From Streptomyces sp. M41(2017) (GTDB taxonomy: Bacteria > Actinomycetota > Actinomycetes > Streptomycetales > Streptomycetaceae), in contig NZ_MWFK01000001.1 of the NCBI RefSeq assembly GCF_002078175.1, positions 3,720,001 to 3,784,000 on the forward strand: DNA of 64,000 bases. Direction: 5' to 3'. How positions within the stretch are numbered: the first letter of the stretch is position 1; every line of letters begins with the position of its first letter. The notes below the pieces were generated by a model. The model searched no databases, had not been told where the DNA came from, and worked only from the letters and a program-made list of their open reading frames with translations. Both the position numbers and the translations under genes were made by a program. This document shows positions 7,992 to 16,551 of the stretch, in pieces.

Positions 7992-9581
7992 GTGAGCTCG
8001 AAACCTGTCGTACTCATCGCTGAAGAGCTGTCGCCCGCGACCGTAGACGCCCTGGGCCCGGACTTCGAGATCCGGCACGCGAACGGCGCGGACCGCGCCG
8101 AGCTGCTGCCCGCCATCGCCGACGTCGACGCCATCCTGATCCGTTCGGCCACCAAGGTCGACGCCGAGGCCGTCGCCGCCGCCAAGAAGCTGAAGGTCGT
8201 CGCACGAGCCGGCGTCGGCCTGGACAACGTCGACGTCTCCGCCGCCACCAAGGCCGGCGTGATGGTCGTCAACGCCCCCACCTCGAACATCGTGACCGCG
8301 GCCGAGCTGGCCTGCGGTCTCCTCCTCGCCACCGCGCGCCACATCCCGCAGGCCAACACCGCGCTGAAGAACGGCGAGTGGAAGCGCAGCAAGTACACCG
8401 GCGTCGAGCTCGCCGAGAAGACCCTCGGTGTCGTCGGCCTCGGCCGCATCGGCGCGCTCGTCGCGCAGCGCATGTCGGCGTTCGGCATGAAGGTCGTCGC
8501 CTACGACCCGTACGTGCAGCCCGCGCGGGCCGCGCAGATGGGCGTGAAGGTCCTCACCCTCGACGAGCTGCTCGAGGTCTCGGACTTCATCACCGTGCAC
8601 CTTCCGAAGACGCCCGAGACCCTCGGTCTCATCGGCGACGAGGCGCTCCACAAGGTCAAGCCGACGGTGCGCATCGTCAACGCCGCGCGCGGCGGGATCG
8701 TCGACGAGGAAGCGCTGTACGCGGCGCTCAAGGAGGGCCGCGTCGCCGGCGCCGGCCTCGACGTGTACGCGAAGGAGCCCTGCACGGACTCCCCGCTCTT
8801 CGAGCTCGACGAGGTCGTCTGCACCCCGCACCTCGGCGCGTCCACGGACGAGGCCCAGGAGAAGGCCGGTATCTCCGTCGCCCGCTCGGTGCGCCTCGCC
8901 CTCGCCGGTGAGCTGGTCCCGGACGCGGTCAACGTCCAGGGCGGCGTGATCGCCGAGGACGTCAAGCCGGGTCTGCCGCTCGCCGAGAAGCTCGGCCGCA
9001 TCTTCACCGCCCTCGCGGGCGAGGTCGCGGTCCGTCTCGACGTCGAGGTGTACGGCGAGATCACCCAGCACGACGTCAAGGTGCTCGAACTCTCCGCGCT
9101 CAAGGGCGTGTTCGAGGACGTCGTCGACGAGACCGTGAGCTACGTCAACGCCCCGCTGTTCGCGCAGGAGCGCGGCGTCGAAGTCCGTCTGACCACCAGC
9201 TCCGAGTCGCCCGACCACCGCAACGTGGTCACCGTCCGCGGCACCCTCGGTGACGGCCAGGAGGTCTCGGTCTCCGGCACGCTCGCCGGCCCCAAGCACC
9301 TCCAGAAGATCGTCGCCGTCGGCGAGTACGACGTGGACCTCGCGCTGGCCGACCACATGGTCGTGCTGAGCTACGAGGACCGTCCCGGTGTCGTCGGCAC
9401 CGTCGGCCGCATCCTCGGCGAGTCCGGCATCAACATCGGCGGCATGCAGGTCGCCCGCGCGGCCGTCGGCGGGGAGGCCCTCGCGGTCCTCACCGTCGAC
9501 GACACGGTGCCGCAGAACGTGCTGACCGAGGTCGCCGAGGAGATCGGCGCCACCTCGGCGCGGTCCGTCAACCTCGTCTGA
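7992..9581 (+). CDS. serA: D-3-phosphoglycerate dehydrogenase
   Basis: The 529-residue long-form (type 1) phosphoglycerate dehydrogenase, which oxidises 3-phosphoglycerate to 3-phosphohydroxypyruvate in the first step of serine synthesis. In order it has a substrate domain, an NAD-binding Rossmann domain (LGVVGLGRIGALVAQRM), catalytic Arg in NAARGGIVDEEAL and His in TPHLGAST, an intervening allosteric substrate-binding domain (about 315-450), and a C-terminal ACT domain (SYEDRPGVVGTVGRILGESG) for serine feedback. GTG 7992 is preferred because GAGG lies seven bases before it; GTG 7980 is also in frame. It is probably a separate transcription unit from ilvC and ends at a bidirectional terminator. 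Confidence 0.96.
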   Translation: MSSKPVVLIAEELSPATVDALGPDFEIRHANGADRAELLPAIADVDAILIRSATKVDAEAVAAAKKLKVVARAGVGLDNVDVSAATKAGVMVVNAPTSNIVTAAELACGLLLATARHIPQANTALKNGEWKRSKYTGVELAEKTLGVVGLGRIGALVAQRMSAFGMKVVAYDPYVQPARAAQMGVKVLTLDELLEVSDFITVHLPKTPETLGLIGDEALHKVKPTVRIVNAARGGIVDEEALYAALKEGRVAGAGLDVYAKEPCTDSPLFELDEVVCTPHLGASTDEAQEKAGISVARSVRLALAGELVPDAVNVQGGVIAEDVKPGLPLAEKLGRIFTALAGEVAVRLDVEVYGEITQHDVKVLELSALKGVFEDVVDETVSYVNAPLFAQERGVEVRLTTSSESPDHRNVVTVRGTLGDGQEVSVSGTLAGPKHLQKIVAVGEYDVDLALADHMVVLSYEDRPGVVGTVGRILGESGINIGGMQVARAAVGGEALAVLTVDDTVPQNVLTEVAEEIGATSARSVNLV

Positions 9582-9633
9582 GGTCGCGGGCGGCCTGAAG
9601 AAGGCCTGTCCGCAGGGGCGTTCGCCAAGCGGC

Positions 9634-9669
9634 CGAGGGCCGGGTCACCCGAGGGTGGCCCGGCCCTCG
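9634..9669. terminator. Bidirectional terminator between serA and the LuxR-type gene
   Basis: CGAGGGCCGGGTCACC (9634-9649) pairs with GGTGGCCCGGCCCTCG (9654-9669): 16 pairs, one of them G-U, closed by a 4-base loop. It lies between two converging genes and can serve both. Confidence 0.85.
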
Positions 9670-9717
9670 CGCGTCGCCCCGGCCGCCCGTACGGCGCCGG
9701 CACACCGCTGTCGTCGT

Positions 9718-12702
9718 TCAGGTGGAGGCGGTCGTCTCCGGCTCGATCAGGCCCTCGCGGTAGGCGATCGCCACGGCCTCGGTGCGGCTCGCGGCGCCCA
9801 GCTTGGCGAGGATGTTCGACACGTGGACACTCGCCGTCTTGCCGCTGATGAACAGCTCCTCGCCGATCTGCCGGTTGGTGCGCCCCCGGCCGAGCAGCCG
9901 CAGCACATCGCTCTCCCGGGCGGTGAGGGCCGCGATGCGGTCCCCGGGGGCCGGCGTGTCGACGAGACGCCCCCGCCGGACCAGGGCGTCCACCGCCTCG
10001 CGCAGCGGCACCGCGCCCAGCCGCACGGCGGTGTCCCGGGCCGCGTGGGCCTGCTCGGCGGCCTCCTCGCGGCGGTCGGCGGTGAGGAGCGCCTCCGCGA
10101 GCCGCCTGCGGCACCGGGCCAGCTCGTACGGATCGCCGTAGCCGAACGCCGTCACGGCCCGGTCCCAGGCGTCGACGTCCGGACCGGTGGCCGCGCGCAC
10201 GCCCTCGGCCTCGGCGCGGGCCAGCCAGGCCAGTCCCTCGGGCCCCTGCTCGGTGCCGTCCTCGCCGCGCGCGGCGGTGCTCCGGGCCAGTTCCAGCAGG
10301 TCCGCGGCGGTCTCCACGCAGCGCTTCGCGGCCGTCGCGTCACCCGACAGGCGGGACTCCTCCGCCGCGTCCGCGACCGCCGCCAGCGTGAGGGCCGCGA
10401 GTCGTACCACCACGTCGGGCCGCTCGGAGACCGAGGCGTCCGTGAGCGCCTCGACCGACGCGGTCATCCGGCGGACGGCTTCCTCCGCGTCACCGCGCAG
10501 TGCCGCGGCGTCGGTCAGCACCACGCTCGCGACGAGCGTCGCCATCCAGTCGAAGGGGCGGTCCAGCAGGGCGCGGGCCCCGGTCGTGGCGGCGTCCAGC
10601 TCGCCGCGCGCCAGGGCGACGTACAACGCGGGTCCGGTCGCGAACCCGCCCGCGGACGGCAGGAGTTCGGCGTCCTCGGCGGCCGCTCGCGCGCACTCGT
10701 CCCAGCGACCCAGCGTGTACAGCACCAGGGACTCCAGGTAGCGCAGCTCCAGGGCGTACGGCGAGGAGAGCAGCCCGGCCCGGCGGGCGCGGTCGAGGCC
10801 GTCGCCGACCCAGGTCAGGCACTCGTCCAGGACGCCGGACTCGTAGCACCCGATGGCCAGGTTGAACAGCGCGCGCATCTCCACCGGGAGGTTCCCGGCG
10901 GTGCGGGCCAGCTCACGGGCCCGGCGCAGCCGGTCCCGGCCCGGTGCGGTCCGCCGGTTGTGCGCCTCCATGCCGACCAGCGAGATGATCAAGTCGGCCT
11001 GGGCGTCGCCCAGTCGGAGCCGCTCGGCGATCTCCAGGGCCTGCCGGGCGACCCGCTCGGCGTCCTCTTCGCGCCCCACCTGCCGGGCGGCCATGACGTG
11101 GGTCGCCGCCGCCCACACCCAGGTGTACGAGGGCGGTTCGGCGGGGATCAGCGCGAGGGCCTCGCTGCTGTACGTGAACGCGTCGTTCAGGCTGTCGATC
11201 CGGATCAGGTTGCCCGCGAGGGTGTAGCGCACCCGCGCGGCCAGTTCGGAGTCGGTGTCCGCGCCGGCCCGGGCCAGCGCGGCGCGGGTGAGCTGGACCG
11301 CGCGATGGGGTTCACCGGCGCGGGCGGCGGCGGCCGAGGCGCGCAGCGTGAGCGTGACCGTGTCGTGGCTCTCGGGACGGGCGGCGGCGTCCACCACCGC
11401 CCACAGTTCGAGCGCGGTCTCCAGGTGGCGCAGTTCCTCGGCGGGCGCCCCGACGAGCTGGGCGTGGTCGGCGGCTTCGAGGGAGGCGGCCAGCGCGTCG
11501 GCCAGGTCGTGGCTCTCGCGCGAGTGATGGGCCCGCTCCGCCGCGCTCTTCGCCGAGCGGCCCTCCTCCGCGAGGAGCCGGGCGAACAGCCCGTGCAGCC
11601 GGACCCGCTCGCCGGGCAGCAGGTCCGCGTACACGGCCTCGCGGGTGAGGGCGTGCCGGAACGAGTACGTCGCGTCGTCGCCGGGCAGCAGCAGCTGGCG
11701 TCCGACCGCCTCGCGCAGCGCCGACTCCAGCTCCTCCTCCGGCAGTTGTACGGCGTCACGCAGCAGGTCGTGTCCGACGCGGCGCCCGGCGACGGCCGCC
11801 GTGCGCAGCACCTGCTGGGCGGTCTCGGAGAGTTGCTCGATCCGGATGAGCAGCACGTCCGCGAGGCTGCCCAGGCCGCCGGGCACGCCGGAGGAGTCGG
11901 GGGTGCCGTCGCCGGGCAGTGCGGCGAGCAACTCCTCGGCGTAGAAGGCGTTTCCCTCGGCGCGGTCGACGATGCGGCGGACCGTGCCGTCGGAGACGGG
12001 GCCGGTGCGCAGGGCCCGCACGAGCCGCGCCACGTCCGCGTCGGCCATCGGGCGCAGCTCCAGCCGGTCGACGGCGGGCAGCCGGATCAGCTCGGCGAGC
12101 AGCGGCCGCAGGGGGTGGCGGCGGTGGAGGTCGTCCGCGCGGTAGGAGGCGAAGACGGCGAGGCGCCGGGGCGGGCCGCCGGGGGAGGGGCGCTGGAGGA
12201 CGCCCCGGCTGAGCAGGAAGCGGAGCAGGTCGCGGGAGGACTGGTCCGCCCAGTGCAGGTCTTCGAGGACGAGCAGGAGGGGGGTCAGGCCGGCCAGATC
12301 GGCGAGGAGGCCCGCGATGCCCTCGAAGAGCTGGAGGCGGCCGCCGGGGTCGGGTGTGCCGCCGGTCCCGGACGCCGTGCCGATGAGGCGGTCCACGGCG
12401 GGATGGGCGGTGAAGGCCGGGGCGAGCCGCTCGTCGGCGGCGGCCGCGCCGAGGATCTCCGTGAACGGGAGATAGGGCAGGCCCACGTCACCGAGGTCCA
12501 CGCAGTGCCCGGTCAGGACGGTCATGCCGGTGGAGGCCGCGTGCGCGGCGGCCTCCGTGAGGGTGCGGGTCTTGCCGACGCCGGCGTCCCCGGCCAGCAG
12601 GACGGCGCGCGGGTCGCCGGCCGCGGCCCGCTCCAGCACGCCGGTGAGCCGGGCGAGTTCGTCCTCCCGGCCGATGAACGGCGTACCGAATGTCTGTGCC
12701 AC
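9718..12702 (-). CDS. Large ATP-binding LuxR-family regulator (LAL/MalT type)
   Basis: A 994-residue cytosolic transcription regulator of the LAL type. The N-terminal STAND/AAA ATPase has Walker A LLAGDAGVGKTRTL (about residues 38-51) and Walker B LLLVLEDLHWADQSS. A long helical, TPR-like middle follows, and the protein ends in a LuxR helix-turn-helix (LTARESDVLRLLGRGRTNRQ through VSNILAKLGAASRTEA). Such proteins activate catabolic or antibiotic genes on binding an inducer, but the inducer here is unknown. The start is GTG 12702 (VAQTFGTPFIGRED), with AGGATGG five bases upstream. The same frame continues upstream opposite the MFS gene, and that extension was rejected. It converges on serA. 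Confidence 0.9.
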   Translation of the reverse strand: MAQTFGTPFIGREDELARLTGVLERAAAGDPRAVLLAGDAGVGKTRTLTEAAAHAASTGMTVLTGHCVDLGDVGLPYLPFTEILGAAAADERLAPAFTAHPAVDRLIGTASGTGGTPDPGGRLQLFEGIAGLLADLAGLTPLLLVLEDLHWADQSSRDLLRFLLSRGVLQRPSPGGPPRRLAVFASYRADDLHRRHPLRPLLAELIRLPAVDRLELRPMADADVARLVRALRTGPVSDGTVRRIVDRAEGNAFYAEELLAALPGDGTPDSSGVPGGLGSLADVLLIRIEQLSETAQQVLRTAAVAGRRVGHDLLRDAVQLPEEELESALREAVGRQLLLPGDDATYSFRHALTREAVYADLLPGERVRLHGLFARLLAEEGRSAKSAAERAHHSRESHDLADALAASLEAADHAQLVGAPAEELRHLETALELWAVVDAAARPESHDTVTLTLRASAAAARAGEPHRAVQLTRAALARAGADTDSELAARVRYTLAGNLIRIDSLNDAFTYSSEALALIPAEPPSYTWVWAAATHVMAARQVGREEDAERVARQALEIAERLRLGDAQADLIISLVGMEAHNRRTAPGRDRLRRARELARTAGNLPVEMRALFNLAIGCYESGVLDECLTWVGDGLDRARRAGLLSSPYALELRYLESLVLYTLGRWDECARAAAEDAELLPSAGGFATGPALYVALARGELDAATTGARALLDRPFDWMATLVASVVLTDAAALRGDAEEAVRRMTASVEALTDASVSERPDVVVRLAALTLAAVADAAEESRLSGDATAAKRCVETAADLLELARSTAARGEDGTEQGPEGLAWLARAEAEGVRAATGPDVDAWDRAVTAFGYGDPYELARCRRRLAEALLTADRREEAAEQAHAARDTAVRLGAVPLREAVDALVRRGRLVDTPAPGDRIAALTARESDVLRLLGRGRTNRQIGEELFISGKTASVHVSNILAKLGAASRTEAVAIAYREGLIEPETTAST

Positions 12703-12777
12703 GTGCCCATCCTGGCACGCCCGGCCGACAACACCCGGTGGGTTTCCCGAGCCTCCGGTCGGGGGCGCGGCGACGCC

Positions 12778-12807
12778 GGGCGGGGCCGGAGTGCTCCGGC
12801 CCCGCCC
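12778..12807. terminator. Terminator after the MFS exporter
   Basis: GGGCGGGGCCGGA and TCCGGCCCCGCCC form a perfect 13-bp stem with loop GTGC, 42 bases beyond the stop of the minus-strand exporter gene and just upstream of the LuxR-type regulator start. Confidence 0.75.
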
Positions 12808-12848
12808 GACGGCTGGGTGGTGTCCGGCACGGGGCCGGCGCGGAGAGG

Positions 12849-14444
12849 TCAGACGGTCACCTCCCCGGCCGTCTTCTCGGGGGCCGGGAGCGCGGGTGCC
12901 GCCCCCTCGGTCGCGGTGGTGGCCGCACCGACCGCGACCTTGCGGAGGGTGGCCTCGGCGAGGAGGGCGGCCGCCACCAGCAGGACCGCGCCGGCCACCG
13001 CCGCCGCCTGCATGCCGTGGGTGAAGGCCTCCCGCGCGGCGGCCGTCAGGGCCCGGCCGGCGTCGCCCGGCAGCTGTCCGGCGACGGCCAGCGCGCCGCC
13101 CAGCGTCTCGTGGGCCGCGGCGGGGGCGTCGGCCGGGATGTCGTGGCGGTAGACCGCGGTGCCGACGGAGCCGAGGACGGCCATGCCGAGGGCGCCACCG
13201 AACTCGGCGCCCGTCTCCAGCAGGGAGGCGGCGGAGCCCGAGTTGCCGAGCGGGACAGTGCCGAGGGCCAGGTCCATCATCTGGGACATCACGGTGACGA
13301 TGCCCGAGGCGAGGACGCCGGCGCCGGCCAGGACCAGCCAGAGCGAGTCGGTGCCGGCGAGGGCGAGGAGGGCGTATCCGCAGGCGGCGACGGCGAAGCC
13401 ACCGGCGACGACATGGGCGCGGTGCACGCCCTTCTCGACCAGTCGGGCGGCGACGGGCGCGGCCACGCCGACCAGGACGGTGGGCAGCAGCGACCAGAGG
13501 GCGGCCGACATGGAGCTCTTGCCGAGCACGGACTGGAGGTACTGCGTGGTGAAGAAGGCCGAGCCCATCATGCCGAACGAGGAGACGAGGTTGAGGACGA
13601 CGGCGGGCGCGAATCCCCGGCCGCGGAAGAGAGCGGGGGAGATGAGCGGGGACCTCGCGGTGCGCTGACGGTGGACGAACAGGGCGGTGAAGAGCAGCCC
13701 CACGGCGATCGAGACGACGTACCGCACGTTCCAGCCCTCGGAGGGGATCTCCTTGACGCCGTAGATCACCGGCAGGACCGCCGCCATCGACAGCGGAACG
13801 CTGAGCAGGTCGAAACGGCCGGGCTCCGGGTTCCTGGACTCCGGCAGCAGGAACGGGCCGAGAACCAGCAGCAGCACCATCGCGGGCAGGTTGACCAGGA
13901 ACACCGAACCCCACCAGAAGTACTGGACGAGGACGCCGCTCATGACCGAACCGAGCGCGATACCGCCGGTCATGACGCCCGACCACAGCCCGATCGCCTT
14001 CGCGCGCTGCCCGGGGTCGGTGAACATCGTGCGGACGATCGCCATGGTGGACGGCATCAGGGTGGCGCCGCCGACCCCGAGGAGCGCGCGGGCCGCGATG
14101 AGGGTCTCGGCGCTGTCCGCGTAGGCGGCCAGGGCGGAGGCGGTGCCGAAGGCGGCGGCGCCGATCAGCAGCAGCTTGCGGCGCCCTATGCGGTCGCCCA
14201 GCGAGCCCATGGTCATCAGCAGGCCGGCGAGCACGAACGCGTAGATGTCGAAGATCCAGAGCTGCTGGGTGCCGCTCGGCTCCAGGTCCGCGCTGATCGC
14301 GGGGATCGCGAAGTACAGCACGGAGACGTCCATGGAGACCAGGAGGAGCGGAAGCATCAGGACGCCGAGGGCGGTCCACTCGCGGCGGCCGGCCAGGGCG
14401 CCCGGGGCGCCGGGGACCGGAGTCGTGCTCGTCGGGTTCGTCAT
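12849..14444 (-). CDS. MFS drug:H+ antiporter (DHA2, 14-helix type)
   Basis: A 531-residue integral membrane exporter of the major facilitator superfamily, DHA2 (EmrB/QacA-like) group. About 14 hydrophobic helices are evident. The first helices carry the usual LVSMDVSVLYFAIPAI segment, the loop 2-3 signature appears as GSLGDRIGRRKLLL, and motif C-like GGIALGSVMSGVL is in helix 5. These pumps expel lipophilic drugs, dyes or self-made metabolites using the proton gradient. The TetR gene is transcribed divergently across 109 bases that contain repeated operator-like sequences, so repression by that TetR protein with drug induction is the likely control. Substrate unknown. Confidence 0.92.
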   Translation of the reverse strand: MTNPTSTTPVPGAPGALAGRREWTALGVLMLPLLLVSMDVSVLYFAIPAISADLEPSGTQQLWIFDIYAFVLAGLLMTMGSLGDRIGRRKLLLIGAAAFGTASALAAYADSAETLIAARALLGVGGATLMPSTMAIVRTMFTDPGQRAKAIGLWSGVMTGGIALGSVMSGVLVQYFWWGSVFLVNLPAMVLLLVLGPFLLPESRNPEPGRFDLLSVPLSMAAVLPVIYGVKEIPSEGWNVRYVVSIAVGLLFTALFVHRQRTARSPLISPALFRGRGFAPAVVLNLVSSFGMMGSAFFTTQYLQSVLGKSSMSAALWSLLPTVLVGVAAPVAARLVEKGVHRAHVVAGGFAVAACGYALLALAGTDSLWLVLAGAGVLASGIVTVMSQMMDLALGTVPLGNSGSAASLLETGAEFGGALGMAVLGSVGTAVYRHDIPADAPAAAHETLGGALAVAGQLPGDAGRALTAAAREAFTHGMQAAAVAGAVLLVAAALLAEATLRKVAVGAATTATEGAAPALPAPEKTAGEVTV

Positions 14445-14467
14445 GGCAGGGACTGTACGGACGTCAT

Positions 14468-14524
14468 AAACGCTTGTCTAGTACGCCTGTATAAGACGTT
14501 CGTTTTGTACGTCGGTATAGGACG
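14468..14524. promoter_or_regulatory. Operator-like repeats between the MFS and TetR genes
   Basis: Two direct copies, GTACGCCTGTATAAGACG (14481-14498) and GTACGTCGGTATAGGACG (14507-14524), match at 15 of 18 bases and are 26 bases apart. Around the first copy lies an interrupted dyad: AAACG (14468-14472) and GTCT (14476-14479) mirror AGAC (14494-14497) and CGTTT (14501-14505). This is the expected position for TetR-family operators that control both divergent genes. Confidence 0.65.
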
Positions 14525-14553
14525 GTTGTCTGAATCGCGGTACGCTGGCCGGC

Positions 14554-15144
14554 ATGGGACACCGTGAGGATCTGCTCGAAGGCGCCAAGCGCTGCCTGCT
14601 GGCCAAGGGGTTCGTGCGCACCACCGCGCGCGACATCGTTAAGGAGTCGGGGACGAACCTGGCGTCCATCGGCTATCACTACGGCTCGAAGGACGCGTTG
14701 CTCGCCACGGCGTACGTGGATCTCATCGCCAACGTCGGTGACACCTTCGGCGCGTTCGCGACGACCGACACCGCGAGCGCGCCCGGTTCCCTGGAGCGCT
14801 TCCAGGAGGCCTGGGAGAGCATCACCCGGTCGTTCGTCAAGGAGCGGCCCATCTGGATGCTCACCTTCGAGGTGATCACCAACTCCGACCGGCTGCCCAC
14901 CGTCCGCGAACACCTGGCGAAGGCCTCGGACGAGGGCCGCCGCGGACTCGTCCCGCTACTGGCCGGCGGAGCGGAGGCCGACGTGGACGACACCACGCTG
15001 CGCTCGCTCGGCGGCTTCTACCAGGTGCTGCTCAACGGCCTCAGCGTGCAGTGGCTCTTCGATCCGGACTCGGCGACGAACGCGGCCGAACTGACCGAGG
15101 GGCTGCGCCGTGTCATCGACGGGGTGGCGAAGTCCGGGAGCTGA
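14554..15144 (+). CDS. TetR-family repressor of the divergent MFS exporter
   Basis: A 196-residue TetR-family regulator. The N-terminal helix-turn-helix is clear (AKRCLLAKGFVRTTARDIVKESGTNLASIGYHYGSKDALLATAY). The C-terminal ligand-binding half is unremarkable, with an aromatic-rich stretch (SFVKERPIWMLTFEV). By position it most likely represses the MFS gene 109 bases away and itself by binding the repeats at 14468-14524, and lets go when the drug binds. The ATG start at 14554 is favoured by the HTH spacing. Its stop is seven bases from the end of the converging PucR-like gene. Confidence 0.9.
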   Translation: MGHREDLLEGAKRCLLAKGFVRTTARDIVKESGTNLASIGYHYGSKDALLATAYVDLIANVGDTFGAFATTDTASAPGSLERFQEAWESITRSFVKERPIWMLTFEVITNSDRLPTVREHLAKASDEGRRGLVPLLAGGAEADVDDTTLRSLGGFYQVLLNGLSVQWLFDPDSATNAAELTEGLRRVIDGVAKSGS

Positions 15145-15151
15145 TCGCGCC

Positions 15152-16408
15152 CTACAGCCGCGCCCCCTTCAGTGCCATGTGCAGCAGCAGGCGGTCCTCG
15201 CCGTCGTCCAGGTCGAGGCCGGTGAGCTGCTCGACGCGGGACAGGCGGTAGTAGAGGGTCTGGCGGTGGATGCCCAACTCGGCGGCCGTACGCCCCGCCT
15301 GGCCCGCGAGGTCGAGGAACACCTCTGCGGTGCGGGCGAGTTCACGATGGGCCGGAGCCAACAGGGCCTGTACGACGGGGTCGTGGGCCGCATCCGGAGG
15401 CAGGGCGGTGAGCAGTCGGTAGGGTCCGATGGCGTTCCACTGGGCGACCGGTCCGAGCCGCGGTTCGGCCAGCGCGGCCCGCGCCGCGGAAGCCGCCTCC
15501 TGCCAGGCGGCCCCCAGTTCGCCGAGCCCCACCCGCGCCCCGGAGACCCCGGCGGCGGCCCGCCCGCCCGCGCCGCCCGGTCCGGCGCCGGCCGCGTCCT
15601 CGCCCCGCCCGCCCTCCGCCTCCCGTACGAAGCGGGTGGCCGCGGTCAGCGCCGGCGTCAGGACGTCGGCGGAGCGCAGCCGCACCAGCAGCGCGAGACT
15701 CTGGCCGGTGGTGCCCCACGGGACGGTGCACAGCGCGGTCGCGCCGGGCACCGTGCGGGCCGAGGGGGCGTCGTCCGGGTCCGCCGAGGGCCACGGCGCC
15801 ACGCACAGCACCGCGTGCAGGCCCTCACCGCGCGGCCCGAGCGCCGTCCGCAGCTCGGCCACCGCCATGTCGCGCTGCCAGCCGCGCTCGGCGGTCAGGA
15901 CGGCGCGCAGCTCACGGGTGAGGTCGGCGCCCGCCTGGGCCTCGTCCGCCAGGAGGGCACCGATGCGCGAGGTCACCTGCATGGCCGCGGCCAGCTGGGC
16001 GTCCGTGGGTCCCGGGTCGTCGTCGAGCAGCCAGACGTACCCGAGCACGACACTCCGATGGCGTACCGGAAGGCAGATCCGGCCCCGGTAGACGCCCGCC
16101 TCCGGGGTCGGGGGGATACGGACGGGGCCGGAGGCGCGGGTGATGCCGAAGCCCTCGAACCAGGTGCGCACCGCGGTGGTGGAGCGGCGCGTGAGGATCG
16201 AGCGGGTGCGCACCGGGTCGAGCGCCGACGGGTCGAGGTCGCCCTCGCTGTCGTACGCGCCGAAGGCGATCAGCTCGAAGTCGCGGTTCTCCAGCGTCGC
16301 GGGGACGCCGAGGAGCGCCGAGATCTCGTCGACCAGCTCCTGGTAGTCGCCTCTGTATTCACCGCTCACCCGGGCATTCTCCCGCATTTCAGCGAGCCCT
16401 TCATACAT
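15152..16408 (-). CDS. PucR/CdaR-type regulator, probable regulator of proline catabolism
   Basis: A 418-residue regulator. The middle looks like a GGDEF-like/GAF-type sensor region seen in PucR/CdaR proteins, and the C-terminus ends in the family's helix-turn-helix (AGRTAAELGIHRQTLYYRLSRVEQLTGLDL). Such proteins usually activate catabolic genes in response to a substrate. It is divergent from the proline dehydrogenase gene across about 140 bases that contain two perfect palindromes, so control of proline use is the natural inference. The start is uncertain: ATG 16408, ATG 16387 (after GAAGGG) and a GTG near 16369 are all in frame. No other target is nearby. Confidence 0.8.
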   Translation of the reverse strand: MYEGLAEMRENARVSGEYRGDYQELVDEISALLGVPATLENRDFELIAFGAYDSEGDLDPSALDPVRTRSILTRRSTTAVRTWFEGFGITRASGPVRIPPTPEAGVYRGRICLPVRHRSVVLGYVWLLDDDPGPTDAQLAAAMQVTSRIGALLADEAQAGADLTRELRAVLTAERGWQRDMAVAELRTALGPRGEGLHAVLCVAPWPSADPDDAPSARTVPGATALCTVPWGTTGQSLALLVRLRSADVLTPALTAATRFVREAEGGRGEDAAGAGPGGAGGRAAAGVSGARVGLGELGAAWQEAASAARAALAEPRLGPVAQWNAIGPYRLLTALPPDAAHDPVVQALLAPAHRELARTAEVFLDLAGQAGRTAAELGIHRQTLYYRLSRVEQLTGLDLDDGEDRLLLHMALKGARL

Positions 16409-16417
16409 TTGTCTGAG

Positions 16418-16520
16418 ATCCGGGGAACGGATGCGTGACAGGTGTCGATGGCCCAGGATCGAAGAGATCCCTAGGTTTCACGGTGGTTCTCCGTGCCGTA
16501 CCCGAATCGTCGGGATTCGG
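16418..16520. promoter_or_regulatory. Divergent promoter region with two palindromes
   Basis: ATCCG-N5-CGGAT occupies 16418-16432, next to the regulator start. CCGAAT-N7-ATTCGG occupies 16502-16520, about 30 bases before the proline dehydrogenase start. Both have perfect arms but differ in sequence, so they may bind different proteins, or one may be an RNA structure. Confidence 0.45.
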
Positions 16521-16551
16521 CCTCCTGCTGGCCTTGTTGTGGAGGTGCCCC

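Noticed and set aside
12703..14379. Continuation of the LuxR-type regulator frame upstream to 14379 (a fused 1553-residue protein)
   Set aside because: It lies antisense-parallel over the MFS exporter on the same strand in another frame, has Arg/Pro/Gly-rich shadow composition, and the family N-terminus (FIGREDEL) starts at GTG 12702.
9718..16408. A biosynthetic gene cluster suggested by LAL, MFS, TetR and PucR regulators together
   Set aside because: No biosynthetic enzymes accompany them; they are separate transcription units between core metabolic genes.
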